16,618 nt of DNA from Desulfobacteraceae bacterium (GTDB lineage: Bacteria; Desulfobacterota; DSM-4660; Desulfatiglandales; Desulfatiglandaceae): positions 1-16,618 of the forward strand of contig DAOWOF010000026.1 in the NCBI GenBank assembly GCA_030642205.1, read 5' to 3'. Under the pieces are notes generated by a model, which saw only the letters and a program-made list of their open reading frames with translations, was not told the origin of the DNA and did not search any database. The position numbers were made by a program, and so were the translations under genes. Positions 1 to 6,578 of this stretch are shown here, one piece after another; the stretch's first letter is position 1; each line of letters opens with the position of its first letter.

Positions 1-545
1 CCATAAAAACCAAGATGTTTATACAAAACCGGTTTGGATTGATGATCACGATAAAATGGAATTGGATAACGTGAAAAATAGAGAGCAAAACCATTGTGGT
101 CAGTAACGACCTTGACATGATTGGAATTATTAGGACTATCAATATCCTTGATCAACCACTTGATAGTTGTCATGGAAATATTCATGTCATCAACAAGTGG
201 TTTTATCATCAGAGGAATTATGGCAGGGTCAAATACTGGCTGGTCACCCTGGATATTAATTATAATATCATCCGAAGCTAATCCTGTTTTTTGAGCTGCC
301 TCACAAATTCTATCAGTACCTGAATTGTGTTCCAATTCAGTCTTGATAACATTGCCTCCAAACTCTTTAACACATTCCAGTATCCTTTCATCATCAGTAG
401 TCACAAAAACTTGTGAGAATTCAGGACATCTTTTGGCCTGTTCATAAACATGTTGAATCATTGGCCGTCCAGCAATAAATGCAAGTGGTTTACCAGGAAA
501 TCTTGTAGAAGCATACCTGGCAGGAATAAAGGCATAAACTTTCAT
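1..545 (-). CDS. kdsB: 3-deoxy-manno-octulosonate cytidylyltransferase (CMP-Kdo synthetase), C-terminus cut by window edge
   Basis: The minus strand reads open from ATG at 545 to the left edge (181 full codons, down to position 3; E. coli KdsB is about 248 aa). KdsB uses CTP to activate Kdo as CMP-Kdo in the cytosol, for transfer to lipid A. The N-terminus carries the nucleotidyltransferase signature R10-xx-STR-x-PGKPL (residues 10-21), followed by the TTDDE stretch near 49-53, H73-x-SGTDR and Q99-GDQP. The later stretch with VKVV, ALYFSR and KHLGFYG matches KdsB better than CMP-sialic acid or other cytidylyltransferases. A possible Shine-Dalgarno AAGGG lies about 14 nt upstream, rather far. 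It is the last gene seen in the zinc-ribbon/queD/kdsB series, 65 nt after queD. The function is well supported by motifs; the end of the gene is outside the window. Confidence 0.9.
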   Translation of the reverse strand, partial: MKVYAFIPARYASTRFPGKPLAFIAGRPMIQHVYEQAKRCPEFSQVFVTTDDERILECVKEFGGNVIKTELEHNSGTDRICEAAQKTGLASDDIIINIQGDQPVFDPAIIPLMIKPLVDDMNISMTTIKWLIKDIDSPNNSNHVKVVTDHNGFALYFSRYPIPFYRDHQSKPVLYKHLGFY

Positions 546-610
546 AGGATTTTTTTATATCCCTTGGAGATTTACAATTTGAAGATTGATGATATATTCC
601 CTGAAGAGTA

Positions 611-982
611 TCAGGGCTCAAAATAGCTCGCGCAGGCAAAATCCGATTCCCATGCAGTCACTTTGCTAAGCCGAGCGTTTTTCTGATTGATTTTCTTGGA
701 GAGGGCTTTATAAATATAGCGGCAAATATTTTCTGAAGATGGGTTCAGGATCTTAAAGGGTTCTAAATCATTTAAAAATGTATGGTCCAGACTATCCAAA
801 ATCCGTTTGGTTTCATTTTTTATGACTTTAAAATCGATTAAAAGTCCATTAGAGGCCAATTCTTCTCCTGTAATATAGACATCTACTTTCCAGTTATGCC
901 CATGCAAATGTTCACAATCGCCTTCAAAATCTCTTAATTGATGGGCCGCAGCGAATTGTGTAGTTATTTTTAGTTCATACAT
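611..982 (-). CDS. queD: 6-carboxy-5,6,7,8-tetrahydropterin synthase (QueD / 6-pyruvoyl-tetrahydropterin synthase family)
   Basis: This 123-aa protein has the full length of the QueD/PTPS family. QueD converts 7,8-dihydroneopterin triphosphate to 6-carboxytetrahydropterin, the second step toward preQ0 and queuosine in tRNA. Visible residues are the zinc ligands H14 (AAAH) and H27 and H29 (HLHGHNW), the active-site Cys23 four residues before H27, the D66-H67 pair (LDHTFLND), the PSSENICR segment at 81-88, and Glu112 near the C-terminus. Cys23 in the C-x3-HGH arrangement argues for QueD rather than a eukaryote-type PTPS. AAGG about 12 nt upstream of ATG 982 is a plausible ribosome site. It lies 22 nt after the Cys-rich gene and 65 nt before kdsB. 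No queC, queE or queF is in the window, so the pathway assignment rests on the family. Confidence 0.88.
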   Translation of the reverse strand: MYELKITTQFAAAHQLRDFEGDCEHLHGHNWKVDVYITGEELASNGLLIDFKVIKNETKRILDSLDHTFLNDLEPFKILNPSSENICRYIYKALSKKINQKNARLSKVTAWESDFACASYFEP

Positions 983-1004
983 GAAATATCAGCCTTTAAG
1001 ATGG

Positions 1005-1265
1005 TTATATTGAAGAGACATCTATGCGCTTACCGCACTCAATGCACTTACCATCCACAACAATCCCTGTACAGGTGCCATCCGGGCACAGGACCCTGTT
1101 TTCAATATCAAAGGCATACTCCTCATCCTGCATGGTTTTTTCCGGGCCTTCAATTTCATCCAACTTGGAGCCACATTCCATACAATAAGCACCCTGACAA
1201 ACTATTTTATTGCAATTTTCGCACTTAATACCTGGAAGATCTTTTTCACAATATGGGCATTTCAT
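1005..1265 (-). CDS. small Cys-rich zinc-ribbon protein of unknown function
   Basis: This is an 86-aa soluble protein with eleven cysteines. They are arranged as CPYC (3-6), CENC (15-18), C23, C28-x2-C31 and a C-terminal pair, C60-x4-C65 with C74-x2-C77. The last part, with CPDGTC then GKCIECGK, resembles a zinc-ribbon module found at the end of many small bacterial proteins. There is no signal peptide or membrane segment. A possible ribosome site, AGGGAG, lies somewhat far upstream of ATG 1265. The gene is first in a likely operon with queD and kdsB, starting below a promoter-like sequence at 1361-1389. It may bind two or more zinc ions; a role in metal handling or protein-protein contact is a guess from composition only. 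I do not recognise a named family. Confidence 0.72.
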   Translation of the reverse strand: MKCPYCEKDLPGIKCENCNKIVCQGAYCMECGSKLDEIEGPEKTMQDEEYAFDIENRVLCPDGTCTGIVVDGKCIECGKRIDVSSI

Positions 1266-1360
1266 AAATTTATTTCAAACTCCCTAACAATCAATATAAG
1301 CATCTCTCACATTTTTTTGTTATGCCCGCTAAGACATGGGATTTATAAGCAAGTATGCCA

Positions 1361-1389
1361 CTTGTAATTAATTACAAAGAATTTGTCAA
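1361..1389 (-). promoter_or_regulatory. putative sigma-70-type promoter for the zinc-ribbon/queD/kdsB operon
   Basis: On the minus strand a perfect TTGACA (1389-1384) is followed, after 17 nt, by TACAAG (1366-1361, 4 of 6 matches to TATAAT). This lies about 100 nt upstream of the first gene of the operon and just past the HAD gene's stop codon. The spacer and -10 are covered by a perfect palindrome, which suggests repression at this promoter. This is a sequence-match inference only. Confidence 0.4.
1362..1377. promoter_or_regulatory. perfect 16-bp palindrome, candidate operator
   Basis: TTGTAATTAATTACAA reads identically on both strands. It overlaps the spacer and -10 of the promoter candidate at 1361-1389, the usual position for a dimeric repressor site. 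No adjacent regulator gene is visible, so the binding protein is unknown. An AT-rich palindrome of this length can arise by chance, but its position makes regulation plausible. Confidence 0.35.
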
Positions 1390-1402
1390 TCATTGAGAAA
1401 TC

Positions 1403-1987
1403 CTACCATGCAATTAAATCAGAGATTTCAGACCAATCGTGAACAGTCTGAAAGGGATGTTCTGTTTGATTCCATGGCTGTTCAAAAATAATAGGCGTTA
1501 TTGATGCCTTATCAAGCATATAACAAGTCTCCAGCCGATCATCCACAAAATATTTAATATTATTCTCCAGAAGAACAGGAAGTTTTTCCAAATGACTCCC
1601 TGTCGCATCTATTTTGATGTATTCCAGGTTATCCAAATCAAGATGATGTTTAATCCAATCCATAATTGCACTTTGATTATTTCTTGCAGTGATGAAATGA
1701 ACCGGCCCAATTTCCAAGAGACGTGTTAAGATTTCGACAGAACCATCAATCGGCTTGATACCGATCTGAAGCGGCTTATCAAGGATATCCTGAAGAACTT
1801 TCCTGCTTATAGCCTCATCTATTTCGATTACATTCCAAAAATCATATTCGGTAATATCCTCATATTTTACATTAATATTGTATTTATCCCTTATCATCCT
1901 GATAAAGACTTTAAAAGTATCAGCGAATACTCCATCCACATCAAAAGCCAATTCATGGGGTTGTATAGGGTTCATTATTTTATTCAT
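1403..1987 (-). CDS. HAD-superfamily phosphatase, 5'(3')-nucleotidase-like
   Basis: This 194-aa cytosolic protein has the HAD motifs in order. Motif I is F15-DVDG with nucleophile D16 and general acid D18, motif II is FITAR with T100, motif III is K135, and motif IV is the VDDR pair D149-D150. The short cap between motifs I and II (about residues 22-80) and the late FEQPWN segment (168-173) resemble the 5'-nucleotidase (NT5C, PF06941-type) group, whose members remove phosphate from (deoxy)nucleoside monophosphates. The real substrate cannot be told from sequence. The start at 1987 has AAGGA 11 nt upstream; an internal ATG four codons later is a weaker option. The gene is separated from the downstream zinc-ribbon operon by 137 nt containing that operon's promoter candidate, so it is probably its own unit. 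Confidence 0.75.
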   Translation of the reverse strand: MNKIMNPIQPHELAFDVDGVFADTFKVFIRMIRDKYNINVKYEDITEYDFWNVIEIDEAISRKVLQDILDKPLQIGIKPIDGSVEILTRLLEIGPVHFITARNNQSAIMDWIKHHLDLDNLEYIKIDATGSHLEKLPVLLENNIKYFVDDRLETCYMLDKASITPIIFEQPWNQTEHPFQTVHDWSEISDLIAW

Positions 1988-2426
1988 CTAATCTATTTTC
2001 CTTATCTGCAGGCAACCAGCTTGCCAGATCTTATTAATTAGAACTTCAATCTAATTTAATCGTTATTTGCTTTGCCTTTGGTGTATTTTTTGCATTTAAA
2101 ATTCATCAACAGAGAGAGGGGCTAACTCTGAAATTAAGCAGATAAGCACAGACTTCGAAAGGGGAAGTTTTACAAAATGTAGATTTATCATATGATAATC
2201 TCTAAAGACAAAAAAAAGGTCAATTGTTTCCTCTGTCAGCACTTCTTTATTACCCATGAACCTCAGTTTCCTTATGGGTGCAGGGCCATGGAATTCAAAT
2301 CCCATCAGCTACCATCAATAACCGTACTTAAAAGTTCAGGGATGGTATGCCAGATGTTAACTTCCAAAAAGCAATCATCCTGAAAAAGCCCAATATACTG
2401 TGGAGAGCGTCTGAGATAAATACGAT
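1988..2426. other. 439-bp gap between the HAD gene and the sensor kinase
   Basis: No confident gene is present. Next to the HAD gene a hairpin at 2005-2028 (GGCAA / TTGCC arms, extended by TCT / AGA past a bulge) lies in the likely minus-strand leader just upstream of the ribosome site. The half nearer the kinase carries broken open frames on the minus strand, described separately. I see no clear terminator with a T-tract for the kinase gene. Confidence 0.5.
2096..2426 (-). pseudogene. possible decayed coding sequence downstream of the sensor kinase
   Basis: Directly after the kinase stop, one minus-strand frame reads about 38 codons with protein-like composition (ending in IPELLSTVIDGS) and stops near 2312. 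An adjacent frame then opens with an ATG at 2305 and runs 69 codons to 2096. Neither piece has a good ribosome site, and the first lacks a clear start. Together they could be a frameshifted small gene that once followed the kinase. Equally, they could be chance open frames in an AT-rich gap. No family is recognisable. Confidence 0.18.
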
Positions 2427-4250
2427 TTAAACATCATGGCACAGAGGGATTTTCACAAGTATGCTAGTGCTCGTCTTGTCACTGTCTATCTTTATCTCAC
2501 CCTTCAACTGTCGGATAATTCGATGAGTAATATAAAATCCCCTACCAGGCCCGTCACCTTCCAGAATCTTGGTTCTAGCTTCTTTAGAGATCTGTCCGGT
2601 ATTGCTTATCCTGGCACAAGCAAATCCTTCATCAATAAAAGTGCTAATAGCCAGATGCCCACCACGAATAGGGATCGCTTTTGTAGCATTATTAAGCAGA
2701 TTATCAAACAAACGTTCCAGATGAATTACATGGCAACAAATAAAAAGATCAGATACAAAAGGACCTTCTTTTAAAAAAATATCCTGCCTTAACTGCTCTC
2801 GGATAGCCTCTTTATTAATTTCAAAGCGTTTTTTTAAAATATCAGTCAAATTGGTTTTCTGCACCTCACCAACTTTGTAAAGACTCATGGATAGCTCTTG
2901 AATACGGCTGGTCTCCGCCATTAATATCCCGGCATACTTCATAATCTGAGCCCTGGATTCGTCACATATGTCCTGGTCAAGCAATTTCATTAGTCGTCGA
3001 GCAAAGCCAGCAATAGCAATAGCAGGATTTTTAAAATCATGGAGGGCATCATCAAGCCTCTCCATTTTTTGAGCCTTTATCAATTCATGACCTAAAAACA
3101 AGAAAACATCTATCTCATCATCCCTATAACGTTGCCTCTGATCCAAGGCATCAAAGGTCATAAAATGTGTAATCTCACCATTCATATAAAGTGGTATGTA
3201 CAGAATAGAATTAATATTATATAAGGCCGCGAAATGCTTGAGATTCTCTGATATTAACTCTGTCCGCTGGGGGTCCACTATCAGCAGATAAGATTGAGAG
3301 ACAATTTCATAAATAGAATCTCCGGTGTAATCCATGAGGTTTAAAAGTATTTCAAAAACGGGTTCACTCTTGACCGAAAAACGTACTCCAATATTATGAT
3401 AACTGCCTTCTGATACAGGATATCCCGCTTCCAGGACTATATTTTCAAGATTATTGGAGATAGAGAAAAGAGCGCAACTCTGAAGGTTTACAATATCAGC
3501 TAAGTCGGGAATCAAACGATTAAAAACTTCTTCCATTTTAATCCCACCCCTTTTTCCAAGAGTGCGAAAAATATGTTGTATAATAAGCTCTTTTTTTTCA
3601 TTGGATTTATGCATAGACAAGATTTTTTTTCGAGCAATAACAAAACTTAATCGTTTAGCCATTAAATTGGCTACCTGGATTTCAAGATTTGTAAAAGTAC
3701 GTCCCTTTTCCAGGTAGTAAATTTGAATAACACCTGCTGTATCCCGCTCACGGGGATAAAAACGTGGGATATCAAGGGGAATAGCCATTAAGGAAGAAAC
3801 CCCCTTTCGATAAATAATATCTTTATTTTGATAACGTTGATCTTCAAGTATATCAGGGACAGTAATAGGTTTTAGTGATTTGACGACCTCTCCTGCGATG
3901 CTGCCATCCAAAGGAATTACGTTCTCACGCTCATCTTCTTTATAAGGAAATGATCCGTATGAAAGCATCTGTTCTGTTTGTGGATCATAAATCCTTACTG
4001 ATGCAGAATGGGCATCTAGAAATCCAACCATGTAACGGGTTGCCCTTTCAAAAATCTCCCGTTCTGATAAATCAGGATCAATATCAACTAGTTCATCAAC
4101 CTGCTTGGTAACCTGTGTTAAAAAGTCTGATAGAATATGCTCTTGGATCCATTCAAACAATTTAGGCCAAAGTTCATTGCTGACTGATATTCCATCCTTC
4201 CAGGCTTCCTGTTTAAACGCCCTTATTATATTTTTCATATCTATCAACAT
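2427..4250 (-). CDS. cytoplasmic sensor histidine kinase, GAF-GAF-HisKA-HATPase
   Basis: This is a 607-aa protein without membrane segments. A roughly 45-residue N-terminal helical part is followed by a first GAF-like domain (about 55-205), a second GAF-like domain (about 225-395), a HisKA helix pair and a HATPase domain. The H box is A402-LHDFKNP with phospho-acceptor H404 and the usual N408-P409. The N box is FDNLLNNATKA (N517-N521), the G1 region is ISNTGQ (about 548-553, Asn-Thr-Gly in place of Asp-x-Gly), and the G2 region is GDGPGRGFYI (565-574). The ATP-binding boxes look intact enough for activity. The signal sensed by the GAF domains is unknown. AGG lies about 6 nt upstream of ATG 4250. 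The gene follows a truncated duplicate by 55 nt and is probably co-transcribed with it. No response regulator is in the window. Confidence 0.88.
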   Translation of the reverse strand: MLIDMKNIIRAFKQEAWKDGISVSNELWPKLFEWIQEHILSDFLTQVTKQVDELVDIDPDLSEREIFERATRYMVGFLDAHSASVRIYDPQTEQMLSYGSFPYKEDERENVIPLDGSIAGEVVKSLKPITVPDILEDQRYQNKDIIYRKGVSSLMAIPLDIPRFYPRERDTAGVIQIYYLEKGRTFTNLEIQVANLMAKRLSFVIARKKILSMHKSNEKKELIIQHIFRTLGKRGGIKMEEVFNRLIPDLADIVNLQSCALFSISNNLENIVLEAGYPVSEGSYHNIGVRFSVKSEPVFEILLNLMDYTGDSIYEIVSQSYLLIVDPQRTELISENLKHFAALYNINSILYIPLYMNGEITHFMTFDALDQRQRYRDDEIDVFLFLGHELIKAQKMERLDDALHDFKNPAIAIAGFARRLMKLLDQDICDESRAQIMKYAGILMAETSRIQELSMSLYKVGEVQKTNLTDILKKRFEINKEAIREQLRQDIFLKEGPFVSDLFICCHVIHLERLFDNLLNNATKAIPIRGGHLAISTFIDEGFACARISNTGQISKEARTKILEGDGPGRGFYITHRIIRQLKGEIKIDSDKTSTSILVKIPLCHDV

Positions 4251-4293
4251 AAATAACCTATTACTGATTCTATATTTAATTTAAGGTTTTAAT

Positions 4294-4320
4294 TTAATGG
4301 ACTTTTTACGAATCCATCAA
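4294..4320 (+). repeat. 27-bp hairpin repeat, copy 1
   Basis: This copy has arms TTAATGGA and TCCATCAA (7 of 8 pairs) around an 11-nt centre, CTTTTTACGAA. It sits in the 55-nt gap between the two kinase copies and overlaps the end of the upstream one, whose TAA stop (4308-4306 on minus) is inside the repeat. It belongs to the same family as 5587-5613 (inverted) and 6471-6497. Confidence 0.75.
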
Positions 4321-5562
4321 TATTGTGCGAAGCTGTATCAATGGTGTTCTCACAACTTCATTAAGATAAGATTTCATTTTTTGAGCCTTTATCAATTCAT
4401 GACCTAAAAACAAGAAAATATCTATCTCATCATCCCGATAAGGCTGCCTCTGATCCAAGGTATCAAAGGTCATAAAATGAGTAATTTCACCATCCATATA
4501 AAGTGGTATGTACAGGATAGAATTAATATTATATAAGGTCGCGAAATGCTTTAGGTTCTCTGTCATTAACTCTGTCCGCTGAGGATCCACTACCAGAAGA
4601 TAAGATTGAGAGACGACTTCATAAATAGAATCCCCGGTATAATCCATAAGGTTTAAAAGTATTTCAAAGACGGGTTCACTCTTGACCGGAAAACGAACAC
4701 CAATATTATGATAACTGCCTTCTGATTCAGAATATCCTGCCTCCAAAACAATATCTTCAAGATTCCTGGAAACAGAGAAAAGAGCACAACTTTGAAGGTT
4801 TATGATATCAGACAAATCGGGCATCAAACGATTAAAGATTTCTCCCATTTTGATCCCGCCTCTTTTTTCAAGAATGCGAAAAATATGTTGTATAATAAGC
4901 TCTTTTTTTTCATTGGATTTATGCATAGACAAGATTTTTTTTCGAGCAATAACAAAACTCAATCGTTTAGCCATTAGATTGGCTACCTGGATTTCAAGAT
5001 TCGTAAAAGTACGCCCCTTTTCCAGATAATAGATTTGAATAACACCTGCTGTATCCCGCTCACGGGGATAAAGACGTGGGATATCAAGGGGGATAGCCAT
5101 TAAGGAAGAAACCCCCTTTCGATAAATAATATCTTTATTTTGATAACGTTGATCTTCAAATATATCAGGTACAATAACAGGTTTTAGTGATTTGATGACC
5201 TCTCCTGCGATGCTGCCATCCAAAGGGATTACGTTCTCACGCTCATCTTCCTTATAAGGAAATAATCCGTATGAAAGCATTTGCCCTGTTTGTGGATCAT
5301 AAATCCTTACTGATGCAGAGTGGGCGCCTAGAAATCCAACCATATAACGGCTTGCCATTTCAAAGATTTTCCGTTCTGATAAATCAGGATCAATATCAAC
5401 TATTTCATCAACCTGCCTGGTAATCTGTGTTAAAAAATCTGATAGAATATGCTCTTGTATCCATCCCAACAATTTAGGCCAAAGTTCATTACTGACTGAT
5501 ATTCCATTCTTCCACGCTTCCTGTTTAAATGCCCCTATTATATTTTCTATATCTATCAACAT
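4306..5562 (-). CDS. truncated paralogue of the sensor kinase: GAF-GAF only, no kinase module
   Basis: This 418-aa protein is a tandem duplicate of the neighbouring 607-aa kinase. By hand count about 42 of 396 residues differ (roughly 89% identity) from Met1 to Met396, with no gaps. After that the two diverge abruptly. Here 22 unrelated residues follow (KSYLNEVVRTPLIQLRTIL, then MDS) and the stop lies in a hairpin repeat. Both GAF-like domains are kept, but the H box, N box and ATP-binding domain are gone, so it cannot phosphorylate. Both copies share start context (ATAAATAACCTATT, with AGG about 6 nt before ATG). It is promoter-proximal to the intact copy and likely co-transcribed. Most differences are conservative and the frame is open, so it may be a functional sensor-only partner. 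It could also be a recent pseudogene. Confidence 0.8.
   Translation of the reverse strand: MLIDIENIIGAFKQEAWKNGISVSNELWPKLLGWIQEHILSDFLTQITRQVDEIVDIDPDLSERKIFEMASRYMVGFLGAHSASVRIYDPQTGQMLSYGLFPYKEDERENVIPLDGSIAGEVIKSLKPVIVPDIFEDQRYQNKDIIYRKGVSSLMAIPLDIPRLYPRERDTAGVIQIYYLEKGRTFTNLEIQVANLMAKRLSFVIARKKILSMHKSNEKKELIIQHIFRILEKRGGIKMGEIFNRLMPDLSDIINLQSCALFSVSRNLEDIVLEAGYSESEGSYHNIGVRFPVKSEPVFEILLNLMDYTGDSIYEVVSQSYLLVVDPQRTELMTENLKHFATLYNINSILYIPLYMDGEITHFMTFDTLDQRQPYRDDEIDIFLFLGHELIKAQKMKSYLNEVVRTPLIQLRTILMDS
4319..4361 (-). repeat. 43-bp tail repeat, copy 1 (encodes the novel C-terminus of the truncated kinase)
   Basis: This segment encodes most of the non-homologous tail of the truncated kinase. 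It recurs without gaps at 5918-5960, with 37 of 43 positions identical and all six differences being transitions. It begins inside the 27-bp hairpin repeat at its right end. Confidence 0.65.
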
Positions 5563-5586
5563 AAATAACCTATTGCTGATTTATAT

Positions 5587-5613
5587 TTGATGGACTCATA
5601 AAAAGTCTATCAA
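5587..5613 (-). repeat. 27-bp hairpin repeat, copy 2 (inverted)
   Basis: The arms TTGATGGACT and AGTCTATCAA pair at 9 of 10 positions around the 7-nt loop CATAAAA. Read on the minus strand it matches copies 1 and 3 closely, so it lies in opposite orientation to them. It lies 24 nt upstream of the truncated kinase's start codon. Confidence 0.75.
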
Positions 5614-5629
5614 TGGTTCAATGGCCTAT

Positions 5630-5737
5630 CTGCGTGCGGAATGCACCGGCAGGCTAGTAAGCCTCCAAGAGGTGGAGGCAGGAATTCCATTTAAATTCAC
5701 ACTTTAAATGGTGGCGGGGCTGCCCTCTGTCGCAGGG
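5630..5737. other. cluster of four hairpins, possible structured RNA or insertion-sequence end
   Basis: Four GC-rich stems follow one another in otherwise AT-rich DNA. CTGC-GTGC / GCAC-CG-GCAG encloses loop GGAAT (5630-5652). GCCTCCA / TGGAGGC encloses AGAGG (5661-5679). CCATTTAAA / TTTAAATGG encloses TTCACAC (5687-5711, perfect). CC-T-CTG / CAG-GG lies at 5723-5737. An alternative stem AGGCT / AGCCT (5651-5664) would compete with the first two. The piece GGCAGGAATTCC before a hairpin ending in GGTGG recalls, from memory, the 3' end/omega-RNA region of IS200/IS605-type elements. A short plus-strand frame ends within the third hairpin. No transposase is left, so this is a hypothesis. Confidence 0.3.
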
Positions 5738-5917
5738 TAAAAAGCATGAGTCCTGTTTTCATGATGATTAAGTAATTTTTTTCATATATAAAATGATCAG
5801 TTTCTCTAAATATCAAAGACACAGGTCAAATTTTATCTGATAAATTGCAAAAATAAGTGGATTGGACTTTCTAGTATAAAAGCCCACAAAAGGGAATTAA
5901 ATTGATTTCTTGTAGTT

Positions 5918-5960
5918 AATATTGTGCAAAGCTGTATTAATGATGTTCTCATAATTTTAT
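5918..5960 (-). repeat. 43-bp tail repeat, copy 2
   Basis: This is a non-coding copy of the segment at 4319-4361 that forms the C-terminal tail of the truncated kinase. The six differences are all transitions and all change a G or C of copy 1 to A or T here, as expected for decay. It lies on the far side of the truncated kinase gene, about 1.6 kb away and in the same orientation. Confidence 0.6.
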
Positions 5961-6181
5961 AATTTTAATTAATGTAACATTTTACAAATAGATCTTACAA
6001 CTAATTAATTTATTCAATTTTACCTAAGGGCATAAATTACTATAAGATTCAGGATTGTCACAAACTGGCTTAAAAATAAGGCTTCCTGGTAAATCCTGTT
6101 AGAAAACCAGGCCTATCAGGCTAATATTCTCCAGACATTCCAGATGACAATGGAGTAAGGATTTAAATACAGTCTCTTATC

Positions 6182-6288
6182 CAGATATTCGATATAAGCT
6201 ATTTTTACGTTTAGTGTACACATATATTGTGATTAAATAACATAAGATATGCAGTCTGTGGTGTACAATCGCTTATATCAAATATCTG
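6182..6288. repeat. 107-bp element with 18-bp inverted termini, followed by T8
   Basis: The left arm CAGATATTCGATATAAGC (6182-6199) pairs with the right arm GCTTATATCAAATATCTG (6271-6288) at 17 of 18 positions. A nested pair, TGTACAC and GTGTACA, lies inside the 71-nt centre. Five nt after the right arm comes a run of eight Ts (6294-6301), so transcribed rightward it could fold into a long stem with a terminator-like tail. It could be a MITE-like remnant or a stable small RNA; no target-site duplication is obvious. Confidence 0.45.
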
Positions 6289-6470
6289 TGGTCTTTTTTT
6301 TAATTGCTATATTTTTAAATAGTGATAAAATTAAATATTTTTTAATTCCTTACTATCAGGATTATTTTTCAAGGCGATAAGACCTTTGAAAAAGGTTAAA
6401 TTTCATTTACATTCAAGAAAAGCAAAAATTTTAAACACAGGAATACATTAAGTATTTCAAGGATTAAAAT

Positions 6471-6497
6471 TTGATGGACTTTTTACGAAGTTATCAA
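6471..6497 (+). repeat. 27-bp hairpin repeat, copy 3
   Basis: It starts TTGATGGACTTTTTACGA like copy 1, but its right arm is less complementary (GTTATCAA), so pairing is reduced to about 5 terminal bp plus scattered pairs. It lies about 200 nt upstream of hslV, before the promoter candidate. Confidence 0.7.
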
Positions 6498-6578
6498 GCT
6501 TAAATATACCAGGTATTGATTTTAATAAACAAATTCTGTGAAGAACAGGCAAGGAAATGAACCCCCTGGCATACAAGT

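Noticed and set aside
2436..2774. 112-codon plus-strand open frame inside the sensor kinase
   Set aside because: It is antisense to the conserved ATP-binding domain; its composition follows from the kinase codons.
4306..5562. Truncated kinase copy as an assembly or frameshift artefact of one gene
   Set aside because: The two copies differ at about 10% of residues, many nucleotide sites and the leader, and the tail is a distinct repeated sequence, so they are separate genes, not a sequencing duplication.
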